NCBI RefSeq assembly: GCF_040958095.1
Contig: NC_091216.1
Location: 2,835,882-2,899,881, forward strand
DNA from: Procambarus clarkii
Lineage: Eukaryota > Arthropoda > Malacostraca > Decapoda > Cambaridae
Reading direction: 5' to 3'
Length of the DNA: 64,000 bases
Under the pieces are notes generated by a model, which saw only the letters and a list, made by a program, of their open reading frames with translations, had not been told where the DNA came from and made no database searches. The number at the start of each line of letters is the position of its first letter. Within the stretch, counting starts at the first letter, position 1. The translations under genes and the position numbers were made by a program. Positions 46,889 through 58,280 of the stretch are shown one piece after another.

Positions 46889-48450
46889 TGTTCTTGTTCC
46901 TGTGAGGGCTCTAATTGTTCTTGTTGCCGTGAGGGCTCTAATTGTTCTTGTTGCCGTGAGGGCTCTAATTGTTCTTGTTGCCGTGAGGGCTCTAATTGTT
47001 CTTGTTGCCGTGAGGGCTCTAATTGTTCTTGTTGCCGTGAGGGCTCTAATTGTTCTTGTTGCCGTGAGGGCTCTAATTGTTCTTGTTCCTGTGAGGGCTC
47101 TAATTGTTCTTGTTGCCGTGAGGACTCTAATTGTTCTTGTTGCCGTGAGGGCTCTAATTGTTCTTGTTGCCGTGAGGGCTCTAATTGTTCTTGTTGCCGT
47201 GAGGGCTCTAATTGTTCTTGTTGCCGTGAGGACTCTAATTGTTCTTGTTGCCGTGAGGGCTCTAATTGTTCTTGTTGCCGTGAGGGCTCTAATTGTTCTT
47301 GTTGCCGTGAGGGCTCTAATTGTTCTTGTTGCCGTGAGGACTCTAATTGTTCTTGTTGCCGTGAGGGCTCTAATTGTTCTTGTTGCCGTGAGGGCTCTAA
47401 TTGTTCTTGTTGCCGTGAGGACTCTAATTGTTCTTGTTGCCGTGAGGGCTCTAATTGTTCTTGTTGCCGTGAGGGCTCTAATTGTTCTTGTTGCCATGAG
47501 GGCTCTAATTGTTCTTGTTGCCGTGAGGGCTCTAATTGTTCTTGTTGCCGTGAGGGCTCTAATTGTTCTTGTTGCCGTGAGGGCTCTAATTGTTCTTGTT
47601 GCCATGAGGGCTCTAATTGTTCTTGTTGCCATGAGGGCTCTAATTGTTCTTGTTGCCGTGAGGGCTCTAATTGTTCTTGTTGCCGTGAGGGCTCTAATTG
47701 TTCTTGTTGCCGTGAGGGCTCTAATTGTTCTTGTTGCCGTGAGGGCTCTAATTGTTCTTGTTGCTGTGAGGGCTCTAATTGTTCTTGTTGCCGTGAGGGC
47801 TCTAATTGTTCTTGTTGCCGTGAGGGCTCTAATTGTTCTTGTTGCCGTGAGGGCTCTAATTGTTCTTGTTGCCGTGAGGGCTCTAATTGTTCTTGTTGCC
47901 GTGAGGGCTCTAATTGTTCTTGTTCCTGTGAGGGCTCTAATTGTTCTTGTTCCTGTGAGGGCTCTAATTGTTCTTGTTCCTGTGAGGGCTCTAATTGTTC
48001 TTGTTCCTGTGAGGGCTCTAATTGTTCTTGTTGCCGTGAGGGCTCTAATTGTTCTTGTTCCTGTGAGGGCTCTAATTGTTCTTGTTCCTGTGAGGGCTCT
48101 AATTGTTCTTGTTCCTGTGAGGGCTCTAATTGTTCTTGTTCCTGTGAGGGCTCTAATTGTTCTTGTTCCTGTGAGGGCTCTAATTGTTCTTGTTCCTGTG
48201 AGGGCTCTAATTGTTCTTGTTGCCGTGAGGGCTCTAATTGTTCTTGTTCCTGTGAGGGCTCTAATTGTTCTTGTTGCCGTGAGGGCTCTAATTGTTCGTG
48301 TTCCTGTGAGGGCTCTAATTGTTCGTGTTGCTGTGAGGGCTTTAATTGTTCTTGTTGCCGTGAGGGCTCTAATTGTTCTTGTTGCTGTGAGGGCTCTAAT
48401 TGTTCTTGTTGCTGTGAGGGCTCTAATTGTTCTTGTTGCCGTGAGGGAAC
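46889..48450. repeat. 27-bp minisatellite (TGTTCTTGTTGCCGTGAGGG CTCTAAT), about 58 copies
   Basis: The unit is nine codons long, giving E-G-S-N-C-S-C-C-R on + and Q-E-Q-L-E-P-S-R-Q on -, with 533-596-residue open frames. Variants (TTGCCG, TTCCTG, AGGACTC, GCCATG) cluster: TTCCTG units are concentrated at 47,920-48,250, and GGACTC units recur at about 108-135-base spacing near 47,110-47,430. The unit is unrelated in sequence to the preceding 27-bp array. Confidence 0.95.
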
Positions 48451-48596
48451 AATAAAGAGAGAGAATAAGGGGGAAACTGTGATGGATGAGACCTGAGTTA
48501 AGAGTAGGAAGAGTAAGTGATCAGTGTGAGGGAGTGAACACATGATAGCAGGTGGTTATCGTGCCCTGAGGTCCTTCTTGGTCACACTACACTCCT

Positions 48597-48790
48597 TCCC
48601 AACCACTTGAGCTGAACGGTAGAGCGAGGATCTCGCGTCATGCAGGTCGGCGTTCAATCCCCGACTGTCTCAAGTAATTGGGTACCATTCCCTCCCCCCG
48701 TCCCATCCCAGGTCCTTATCCTGACCCCCTTCCAGTGTTATATAGTCGTAATGGCTTGGCACTTACTCTTGAAAGGTTCCCTTCCTTTCA
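48597..48790 (+). mobile_element. tRNA-derived SINE (second family)
   Basis: An A-box-like GAACGGTAGAGCGAGGATCT is followed by a B box GGCGTTCAATCCCCG (about 48,648-48,662). The non-tRNA body contains GTTATATAGTCGTAATGGCT, then CTTGGCACTTACTCTTGAAA. It lacks the core and tail of the SINE at 38,583. Confidence 0.65.
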
Positions 48791-49587
48791 CTTGCACTAT
48801 TTGATGCTAATCAGGATAGTTGCTCAGTGAATAGCGTGACATAATATTTTGTTACAATTTGCTGTCAACTGGGGGCTCCTGTTTGAGAGTTCTTCATTCA
48901 ACACATCATTTAATAATAAATATGTGGCAGTTTATAACTAATATAGAAGAAATTGTTTGCATACCAAGCGGTTATGTTTAAAACTGTAAACGTGAACTTG
49001 TACATTTGTGTGCAGTTTAGGCTTTGCCCCGTAGTCCTTGAATTGCATGCTGGTGAAAGTGGGAGAATATTTGTGGTTAGGGAAGCAGGCTATAACAAGT
49101 TAGGGAAGTTTACAGACCTTGTCTTAGCGAGAACTTTGAAGATTTGTCTTCCACGAGGTGGGTAAGTTGCTGTCTGGGAGGTTACTTTCTCACTCGCTTA
49201 TTCTCTCACTCACTTACACTTGCTTACTTATCCATTCACTTTTTGTCTGTGATATTCTGCAACTCTCTGTTCATCTGCTTCTCTCTCTCTTTCTCTGTTC
49301 ATCTGCTTCTCTCTCTCTTTCTCTGTTCATCTGCTTCTCTCCCTCTCTCTCTCTCTCCCTCTCTCTCCCTCTCTCTCTCTCTTTAAACTAAGACTAGGAT
49401 TCATAAGGGCTGTCAAATGACATATCTTGTGAAACTGCAAGCATGAGCTGTTATCCTTCCTCAGCTCGTTTGAAACCTATTCCTAGGGGCCCATTTATTT
49501 TTTGAACCTGTTATTTGTACGTGAAATAGGAATAGCCTTTATTCATAAAGTTTTCTTTCATTTTCATTTCACTCTCTCTCTCTCTCA

Positions 49588-49661
<74 letters not shown>

Positions 49662-49781
49662 CCCTGCCCTCATCCTCCCCCTCACTACATCTGGCTCCAG
49701 CTCGCTCTCTTCACACGTATCAGGGTCTCCCTTTACGGGTTGTGTCGCGTCCCTTAATGGCTCTGATATGCGAACCATTGT
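48791..49781. repeat. Gene-free stretch with CT-rich microsatellites
   Basis: A 28-base tandem (GTTCATCTGCTTCTCTCTCT) is repeated three times around 49,268-49,340, followed by (CT)n to 49,383. A second (CT)n lies at 49,570-49,660. The open frames are Ser/Leu artefacts. Confidence 0.7.
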
Positions 49782-50070
49782 TGTGTGTGTGTGTGTGTAC
49801 TCATCTATTTGTACTCACCTATTTGTGCTTGCGGGGGTTGAGCTCTGGCTCTTTGGTCCCGCCTCTTAACTGTCAATCAACTGGTGTACAGATTCCTGAG
49901 CCTTCTAGGCTCTATCATATCTACATTTGAAACTGTGTATGGAGTCAGCTTCCACCACATCACTTCCTAATGCATTCCATTTGTCAACCACTCTGACATT
50001 AAAAAAAAATCTTTCTAATATCTCTGTGGCTCATTTGGCCATTTGGGCATTTGGACAAAAGTAAGTAAAT

Positions 50071-50071
<1 letters not shown>
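49782..50071 (-). mobile_element. LINE family A copy 2, 3'-end fragment
   Basis: (GT)n at 49,782-49,798 (the element's 3' tail on the - strand) leads into the 3' UTR (GTACTCACCTATTTGTGCTT on +) and the last codons of RT. The fragment is about 273 bases and ends near the next (GT)n tract at 50,072. Confidence 0.8.
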
Positions 50072-50153
<82 letters not shown>

Positions 50154-50786
50154 CACCTAATTGTGCTTGCGGGGGTTGAGCTTTGGCTCTTTGGTCCCGC
50201 CTCTCAACTGTCAATCAACTGGTGTACAGATTCCTGAGCCTACTGGGCTCTATCATATCTACATTTGAAACTGTGTATGGAGTCAGCCTCCACCACATCA
50301 CTTCCTAGTGCATTCCATTTATTAACTACTCTGACACTGAAAAAATTCTTTCTAACGTCTCTGTGGCTCATCTGGGTACTAAGTTTCCACCTGTGTCCCC
50401 TTGTTCGTGTCCCACCCGTGCTGAAGAGATTGTCTTTGTCCACCCTGTCAATTCCCCTGAGAATTTTGTAGGTGGTTATCATGTCTCCCCTTACTCTTCT
50501 GTTTTTCAGGGATGTGAGGTTCAGCTCCTTTAGCTTTTCCTCGTAGCTCAATCCTCTCAGTTCCGGGAAGACCATGGTGGCATACCGCTGAATCTTCCCT
50601 AGCTTTGTCTTGTGTTTACCAAGGTATGGACTCCAGGCTGGAGCTGCATACTCCAGGATTGGTCTTACATAAGTGGTATACAGGGTTCTAAAAGATTCCT
50701 TACACAAGATTCTGAAGGCAGTTCTTATGTTGGCCAGTCTAGCATATGCCGCTGATGATATTCTGTTGATGTGGGCCTCTGGGGAC

Positions 50787-50789
<3 letters not shown>
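50072..50789 (-). mobile_element. LINE family A copy 3, 5'-truncated
   Basis: (GT)n (50,072-50,150) is followed by 3' UTR and an open RT C-terminal segment (50,240-50,788; A-H-I-N-R-I-S-S-A-A-Y, Y-V-R-P-I-L-E-Y-A-A-P-A-W). The truncated 5' edge falls directly at the next (GT)n at 50,789. The nominal 200-residue frame includes a Thr/His stretch translated from the microsatellite. Confidence 0.85.
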
Positions 50790-50837
<48 letters not shown>

Positions 50838-52202
50838 CTCACCTAGTTGTACTCACCTAGTTGTGCTTGCGGGGGTTGAGCTCTGGCTCTTTGGTCCCGC
50901 CTCTCAACTGTCAATCAACAGGTGTACAGGTTCCTGAGCCTATTGGGCTCTATCATATCTACACTTGAAACTGTGTATGGAGTCAGCCTCCACCACATCA
51001 CTTCCTAATGCATTCCATTTGTCAACAACTCTGACACTAAAAAAGTTCTTTCTAATATCTCTGTGGCTCATTTGGGCACTCAGTTTCCACCTGTGTCCCC
51101 TAGTGCGTGTGCCCCTTGTGTTAAACAGCCTGTCTTTATCAACCCTGTCGATTCCCTTGAGGATCTTGAATGTGGTGATCATGTCCCCCCTAACTCTTCT
51201 GTCTTCCAACGAAGTGAGGTTTAATTCCCGTAGTCTCTCCTCGTAGCTCATACCTCTCAGCTCGGGTACTAGTCTGGTGGCAAACCTTTGAACCTTTTCT
51301 ATTTTAGTCTTATGCTTGACTAGATATGGACTCCATGCTGGTGCCGCATACACCAGGATTGGTCTGACATATGTGGTATATAATGTTCTGAAAGATTCCT
51401 TACACAAGTTTCTAAAGGCCGTTCTTATGTTAGCCAACCTGGCATATGCTGCTGCTGTTATCCTCTTGATATGAGCTTCAGGGGACAGGTCTGGCGTGAT
51501 ATCAACCCCCAGGTCTTTCTTTCTCTCGGACTCTTGAAGTATTTCATCTCCCAAGTGATACCTTGTATCTGGTCTCCTGCTTCCTACCCCTATCTTCATT
51601 ACATTACATTTGCTTGGATTAAACTCTAACAGCCATTTGTTCGACCATTCCTGCAGCTTGTCCAGGTCTTCTTGAAGCCTCAAGCTGTCCTCCTCTGTCT
51701 TAATCCTTCTCATAATTTTGGCGTCGTCAGCAAACATTGAGAGGAATGAGACTATACCCTCTGGGAGATCATTTACGTATATCAGAAACAGGATAGGTCC
51801 AAGTACAGAGCCCTGTGGGACTCCACTGGTGACTTCACGCCAGTCTGAGGTCTCACCCCTCACTGTAACTCTCTGCTTCCTATTGTTTAGGTACTCCCTT
51901 ATCCACTGGAGCGCCCTACCAGTTACTCCTGCCTGTTTCTCCAGCTTATGCATCAACATTTTATGGGGTACTGTGTCAAAGGCTTTCTGACAGTCCAAAA
52001 AAATGCAGTCCGCCCACCCTTCTCTTTCTTGTTTAATCTTTGTCACCTGATCGTAGAATTCTATCAATCCTGTAAGGCAAGATTTACCCTCCCTGAACCC
52101 ATGTTGATGGGTTGTCACGAAGTCTCTTCTCTCCAGATGTGTTACTAGGTTTTTTCTCACAATCTTCTCCATCACCTTGCATGGTATACAAGTTAAGGAC
52201 AC
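50790..52202 (-). mobile_element. LINE family A copy 4, 5'-truncated, long open RT
   Basis: (GT)n (50,789-50,835), 3' UTR, then an uninterrupted RT C-terminal two-thirds. The 5' edge at 52,202 coincides with the start of the next (GT)n. Confidence 0.88.
50940..52202 (-). pseudogene. LINE-A reverse transcriptase C-terminal two-thirds (420 codons, uninterrupted, 5'-truncated)
   Basis: This is the best-preserved RT in the window. In order from the truncated N-terminus it carries V-S-L-T-C-I-P-C-K, Q-H-G-F-R-E-G-K-S-C-L-T, I-F-L-D-C-Q-K-A-F-D-T-V-P-H, T-S-G-V-P-Q-G-S-V-L-G-P, and the catalytic M-F-A-D-D-A-K-I-M. Then come K-D-L-G-V-D-I-T (thumb) and the C-terminal Y-V-R-P-I-L-V-Y-A-A-P-A-W-S, R-R-V-R-G-D-M-I-T-T-F-K and W-N-A-L-G-S-D-V-V-E-A-D. 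It has no start codon of its own, no endonuclease and no ORF1, so it is not autonomous. It serves as the family reference here. Confidence 0.85.
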
Positions 52203-53196
52203 TGTGTGTGTGTGTGTGTGTGTGTGTACTCACCTAGTTGTACTTACCCAGTTGTGCTTGCGAGGGTTGAGCTCTGGCTCTTTGGTCCCGCCTCTCAACT
52301 GTCAATCAACAGGTGTACAGATTCCTGAGCCTATTGGGCTCTATCATATCTACACTTGAAACTGTGTATGGAGTCAGCCTCCACCACATCACCTCCTAAT
52401 GCATTCCATTTGTGAACCACTCTGACACTAAAAAAGTTCTTTCTAATATCTCTGTGGCTCATTTGGGCACTCAGTTTCCACCTGTGTCACCTTGTGCGTG
52501 TTCCCCTTATGTTAAATAGACTGTCTTTATCTACCATATCAATTCCCTTGAGAATCTTGAATGTGGTGATCATGTCCCCTCTAACTCTTCTGTCTTCCAG
52601 CGAAGTGAGGTTTAATTCCCGTAGTCTCTCCTCGTAGCTCATACCTCTCAGCTCGGGTACTAGTCTGGTGGCAAACCTTTGAACCTTTTCCAGTTTAGTC
52701 TTATCCTTGACTAGATATGGACTCCATGCTGGGGCTGCATACTCCAGGATTGGCCTGACATATGTGGTATACAACGTTCTGAATGATTCTTTAACCAAGT
52801 TTCTGAATGCCGTTCGTATGTTGGCCAGCCTGGCTTATGCCGCTGATGTTATCCGCTTGATATGTGCTGCAGGAGACAGGTCTGGCGTGATATCAATCCC
52901 CAAGTCTTTATCCTTCTCTGACTCCTGAAGAATTTCCTCTCCCAGATGATACCTTGTATCTGGCCTCCTGCTCCCTACACCTATCTTCATTACATTACAT
53001 TTGGTTGGGTTAAACTCTAACAACCATTTGTTCGACCATTCCTTCAGCTTGTCTAGGTCTTCTTGAAGCCTCAAACAGTCCTCTTCTGTTTTAATCCTTC
53101 TCATAATTTTAGCATCGTCCGCAAACATTGAGAGAAATGAATCGATACCCTCCGGGAGATCTTTAACATATTTCAGAAACTAGATAGGATCTAGTA

Positions 53197-53198
<2 letters not shown>
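52203..53198 (-). mobile_element. LINE family A copy 5, 5'-truncated
   Basis: (GT)n (52,203-52,227), 3' UTR and RT C-terminal coding in two frames (52,487-52,798 and 52,835-53,128, with M-F-A-D-D-A-K-I-M near 53,128). The 5' edge lies at 53,198, against the next (GT)n. Confidence 0.85.
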
Positions 53199-53263
<65 letters not shown>

Positions 53264-53363
53264 CACCTAGTTGTACTCACCTAGTTGTGTTTGCGGGGGT
53301 TGAGCTCTGGCTCTTTGGTCCCGCCTCACAACCGTCAATCATCAGGTGTACAGATTCCAGTGC

Positions 53364-56269
53364 CTATCGGGCTCTATCAGCTCTAGACTTGAAACTGTGT
53401 ATGGAGTCAGCCTCCACCACATCACTTCCTAATGCATTCCATTTGTCAACCACTTTGACACTAAAAAAGTTCTTTCTAATATCTCTGTTGCTCATTTGGG
53501 CACTCAGTTTCCTCCTGTGTCCCCTTGTGCGTATTCCCCTTGTGTTAAATAGCCAGTCTCTATCTACCCTATCAATTCCCTTCAGAATCTTGAATGTGGT
53601 GATCATGTCCCCCCTTACTCTTCTGTCTTCCAGCGAAGTGAGGTTTAATTCCCGTAGTCTCTCCTCATAGTTCATACCTCTCAGCTCGGGTACTAGTCTG
53701 GTGGCAAACCTTTGAACCTTTTCCAGTTTAGTGTTATCCTTGACTAGATATGGACTCCATGCTGGGGCTGCATACTCCAGGATTGGGCTGACATATGTGG
53801 TATACAAAGTTCTGAATGATTCTCTACACAAGTTTCTGAATGCCGTTCGTATTTTGGCCAGCCTGGCATATGCCGCTGATGTTATCCGCTTGATATGTGC
53901 TGCAGGAGACTGGTCTGGCGTGATATCAATCCCCAAGTCTTTTTCCTTCTCTGACTCCTGAAGAATTTCCTCTCCCAGATGATACCTTGTATCTGGCCTC
54001 ATGCTCCCTACACCTATCTTCATTACATTACATTTGGTTGGGTTAAACTCTAACAACCATTTGTTCGACCATTCCTTCAGCTTGTCTAGGTCTTCTTGAA
54101 GCCTCAAACAGTCCTCTTCTGTTTTAATCCTTCTCATAATTTTACCATCGTCTGCAAACATCGAGAGGAATGAATCGATACCCTCTGGGAGATCATTTAC
54201 ATATATATCAGAAACAAGATAGGACCGAGTACAGAGCCCTGTGGGACTCCACTGGTGACTTCACGCCAATCGGAGGTCTCACCCCTCACCGTAACTCTCT
54301 GCTTCCTATTGCTTAGATACTCCCTTATCCACTGGAGCACCTTACCAGCTACACCTGCCTGTCTCTCCAGCTTATGTACCAGCCTCTTATGAGGTACTGT
54401 GTCAAAGGCTTTCCGACAATCCAAGAAAATGCAGTCCGCCCAGCCCTCTCTTTCTTGCTTAATCTTTGTCACCTGATCATAGAATTCTATCAAGCCTGTC
54501 AGGCAAGATTTACCCTCCCTGAACCCATGTTGGCGATTTGTCACGAAGTCCCTTCTCTCCAGATGTGTTACCAAGTTTTTTCTCACGATCTTCTCCATCA
54601 CCTTGCATGGCATACAAGTCAAGGACACTGGCCTGTAGTTCAGTGCCTCTTGCCTGTCTCCCTTTTTGTTTATTATGACCACATTCGCCGTCTTCCATAT
54701 TTCTGGTAGGTCTCCCGTCTCCAGTGACTTACTATACACTATGGAGAGTGGCAATCAAAGTGCCTCTGCACACTCTTTCAGTATCCATGGTGAGATCCCA
54801 TCTGGACCAACTGCCTTTCTAACATCCAGATCCAGCAGGTGTCTCTCGACCTCCTCTCTCTCGTAATTTCGAGGTCTTCCAAGGCCGCCTGGTTTACCTC
54901 CCTTTCTCCTAGCACAGTGACCTCACCTTGTTCTATTGTGAAGACCTCCTGGAACCTCTTGTTGAGTTCTTCACACACCTCTCTGTCATTCTCTGTATAC
55001 CTGTCCTCGCCTGTTCGAAGTTTCAATACCTGTTCTTTCACTGTTGTTTTCCTTCTGATGTGACTGTGGAGTAGCTTTGGTTCGGTCTTGGCTTTGTTTG
55101 CTATATCATTTTCAAAACTTTTCTTCTCTTCTCACCCTGACGTATTCATTCCTGGTTCTCTGGTATCTCTCTCTGCTTTCTGGTGTTCTGTTATTCCGGA
55201 AGTTCCTCCACGCCCTTTTGTTCAGTTTCTTCGCTTCCATACATGCCCTATTATACCATGGATTCTTCTGTTGCTTCTCGGATTTTTCCCTTTGGCCCGG
55301 GATGAACCTGTTTACTGCCTCCTGACACTTTTCGGTTACATAGTCCATCATACCCTGTACAGACTTATCTCTGAGGTCTGTGTCCCAAGGTATTTCACTT
55401 AGGAAACTTCTCATCTGTTCATAATTTCCCTTTCGGTATGCCAGCCTTTTGATTCCTAGTTCTTTTTTGGGGGAGATAAGTCCTAGCTCTACCAGGTACT
55501 CAAAGTTCAATACACTGTGGTCACTCATTCCCAAGGGCGCTTCCATCTTAACTTCTCTTATATCCCACTCATTTAGGGTAAATATCAAATCAAGCATTGC
55601 TGGTTCATCTTCTTCTCTCATTCTTGTTGGTTTTTTGATGTGCTGGCTTAGAAAGTTTCTTTTTGCCACGTCCAGCAGCTTAGCCCTCCATGTTTCTGGT
55701 CCTCCATGCGGGTCCCTGTTCTTCTAATCTATCTCCCCATGGTTGAAGTCTTTCATAATTAGTAGTCCAGATCCATTCCTGCTAGCAACAGAAGCTGCTC
55801 TTTCTATTATGTTAATGGTGGCCATAATGTTTCTATCATATTCCTGTCTAGGTCTTCTGTCATTTGGTGGTAGATTATATATGACTACGACTATATTTTT
55901 TTTCCCTCCATTTGTTACGGTACCTGCTATGTAGTCACTGAAACCTTCACAGCCCTGAATATCCATCTCCTCAAAATCCCAGCCTTTTCTTACCAGCAGA
56001 GCTACACCACCCCCACCTCTTCCTTCTCTCTCTTTCCTCATAACATAATAGTCCTGTGGAAACACTGCGTTTGTTATCGTTTTCGTGATCTTTGTTTCTG
56101 TGAGGGCTATTATGTCTGGGTTTTCCTCTAGTACCCGTTCTCCAAGCTCATTTGCTTTATTTGTAATTCCATCGATGTTAGTGTACATCGCTTTGAGGCT
56201 CACTTTCTTCTGTCCCTTCTCAAATCGCCTCCTTGGTGAGTGTTCTGCTGGTATGGGAGGCTGTTCCAT
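53364..56269 (-). pseudogene. LINE-A ORF2 (endonuclease-RT) with nonsense codon and frameshifts
   Basis: It opens M-E-Q-P-P-I-P-A-E-H at 56,269, with endonuclease motifs M-Y-T-N-I-D-G, A-L-T-E-T-K and, near 55,740, a D-F-N-H-G motif. A TAG at 55,724 replaces a Trp codon present in copy 1. The same frame resumes (S-D-H-S-V-L near 55,530) to 55,112. The linker and RT then change frame at about 55,110, 54,780 and 54,200. RT motifs V-G-P-D region, N-Y-R-P-V-S-L-T, R-K-A-F-D-T-V-P-H, G-V-P-Q-G-S-V-L-G-P and F-A-D-D are all present. C-terminal coding runs to 53,364. Confidence 0.8.
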
Positions 56270-56517
56270 GGGTGTGAGGACCTGTGAGGTGGATAACAGG
56301 GTCTCAGAGGATACTGGGATGAGGGGCGGGGGATCCAGTGAAGGGGTTGGGACAGGGAGGGTATGGGGTGAAAGGGGAGGGAGGACGGGAAGGAAAGGGG
56401 GGAGGGAGGACTCGGGAGGAGGGGAGGGGTAGAAGGGTGGGGATTGGGTGTAGGGGGAGGGAGATTTGGCTGAACATTTGAGTGGGGGGCAGGGAGGGTT
56501 TGGGGTAGGGGGGTTTT

Positions 56518-57368
56518 CTATGCAGAGGAGGGAGGCGGGGTTGTCCTCCCTTCTGGTGTTACTGGGTAGCTGGTTGTGGATTCCCCCCTAACTTCTGGGG
56601 GTGTTGTGTTGGGAGCTGTGACTTCCTGGCTTTCCCCTCTCACCCTGTGCCTCTTCCTTGCTTCTGCTGCCACGGCTCTCACCTCCCATGTCATGTCTCT
56701 CTGGAGGAATACATTTTTTAATTTTCCCACGTTTTTCAGGGTGTTCTTCCTTAATAGGATCTTCTCCTTTGTGCTCTCGTTTGCAAACACTATCTTTATC
56801 ATTCGGTCTCGGTCTTTGTTGTACCAACCTAGCCTGAAAACCTTCTCAATGCTATGCTCAGCCCCTTCCATGTCTAGTGCCTTTAGTACTTCATTCACTG
56901 CTGCTTTGTCCTTGTCATTCCACTCTGTCCTATTAGAGCCTTCCTGCTCTTTAATACCCACAGCAACCACTGATCTGTTCCTTTCCAGCAGTTGGCTAGT
57001 GGAGCGTGCCGCCTCCTGTGAGGTGGCTGCTTTCATGGCCACCTCCATCACTGCAGTCATTACTTCAGAGTTATTTTTTTTTAGTATTTCCACAAATGTT
57101 GCTTTTATTGTGGCATTCTCATCAAAAAATCTATTACCACCTTCTCCCTGGATGGTTTTCTGATTCTCAGCCTCGATACCATTCTCTTTGAGGGCTCTAA
57201 TCTCCTCCTTTGCTGCTGTCAGCTCTCTTTTCAGGTTGCTTAATTTGTTCTTCATTTCCTGCATCATTTCTTGCATCTCACTCTTGATGTCCTCCAGAAA
57301 CTGGCGAACATTTCCTTCATTTCATTACCTTGGCTCTTCCCTGTTCCTCTGGTACCTCTATCTGCCAT
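56518..57368 (-). pseudogene. LINE-A ORF1 protein, one frameshift
   Basis: It starts M-A-D-R-G-T-R-G-T at 57,368. A single-base difference from copy 1 near 57,305 shifts the frame, and the rest is open from 57,276 to the TAG at 56,518 (252 codons). It has a coiled coil (M-Q-E-M-M-Q-E-M-K, L-K-R-E-L-T-A-A-K-E-E), then a globular part with V-F-R-L-G-W-Y-N-K-D-R-D and K-I-V-F-A-N-E-S-T-K. A basic region and a Ser/Thr/Pro-rich tail follow. The build matches RNA-binding ORF1 proteins of LINEs with a coiled coil and an RRM-like fold. Confidence 0.7.
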
Positions 57369-57675
57369 GCTTGACCCTGTTCCTATAGTTGTGCCGTGAT
57401 AGGATTTGTCAGTAGGGCAGAGCGGGATGGGGGAATGAGAGAGAGAGAGGAAGAGAGAGAGAAAGAGAGAGAGAGAAGGGAGTGATAAAGGGAGAGATAA
57501 ATGGGTGGGTGGGGGGTATCTGACACTTCCACTGAAGTGAGAAGAAAGTAGAAGGGGAGGGGGGGAGGAGATGGAGAGAGAGGCGGGAGGGAGAGAGGGA
57601 GAGAGAGGAGAGGGAGAGAGATGGAGAGGGAGAGAGTGGGTGAGGGAGAGAACGGGTGAGGGAGAGAGGGGGGGA

Positions 57676-57728
57676 GGTGTGTGTGTATATGTGTGTGTGT
57701 GTGAGTGTGTCTGTGTGTGTGTGTGAGT

Positions 57729-57767
<39 letters not shown>
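57676..57767. repeat. (GT)n microsatellite running into the scaffold gap
   Basis: TG repeats with GTGAGTGTGTCT interruptions sit at the 5' end of LINE-A copy 6 and end at the run of N. Confidence 0.95.
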
Positions 57768-58267
57768 NNNNNNNNNNNNNNNNNNNNNNNNNNNNNNNNN
57801 NNNNNNNNNNNNNNNNNNNNNNNNNNNNNNNNNNNNNNNNNNNNNNNNNNNNNNNNNNNNNNNNNNNNNNNNNNNNNNNNNNNNNNNNNNNNNNNNNNNN
57901 NNNNNNNNNNNNNNNNNNNNNNNNNNNNNNNNNNNNNNNNNNNNNNNNNNNNNNNNNNNNNNNNNNNNNNNNNNNNNNNNNNNNNNNNNNNNNNNNNNNN
58001 NNNNNNNNNNNNNNNNNNNNNNNNNNNNNNNNNNNNNNNNNNNNNNNNNNNNNNNNNNNNNNNNNNNNNNNNNNNNNNNNNNNNNNNNNNNNNNNNNNNN
58101 NNNNNNNNNNNNNNNNNNNNNNNNNNNNNNNNNNNNNNNNNNNNNNNNNNNNNNNNNNNNNNNNNNNNNNNNNNNNNNNNNNNNNNNNNNNNNNNNNNNN
58201 NNNNNNNNNNNNNNNNNNNNNNNNNNNNNNNNNNNNNNNNNNNNNNNNNNNNNNNNNNNNNNNNNNN
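57768..58267. other. Assembly gap, 500 N
   Basis: Exactly 500 undetermined bases, a typical placeholder size. The true distance and orientation across it are unknown, so joins between 57,767 and 58,268 should not be trusted. Confidence 0.99.
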
Positions 58268-58280
58268 TTTTCACAAACAG

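Larger units (their letters stand above)
53199..57675 (-). mobile_element. LINE family A copy 6, near full length
   Basis: Read from the right: the 5' end against (GT)n at 57,676, a GA-rich 5' UTR (57,675-57,369), ORF1, ORF2, a 3' UTR ending in tandem AACTAGGTGAGTAC units, then (AC)n (GT on +, 53,199-53,260). About 4.4 kb of element. It is collinear with copy 1 including the 5' UTR, which fixes the 5' end of the family. Confidence 0.9.

Noticed and set aside
49569-50214. ORFs rich in Arg-Glu, Ser-Leu or Thr-His
   Set aside because: They are direct translations of (CT)n and (GT)n microsatellites.
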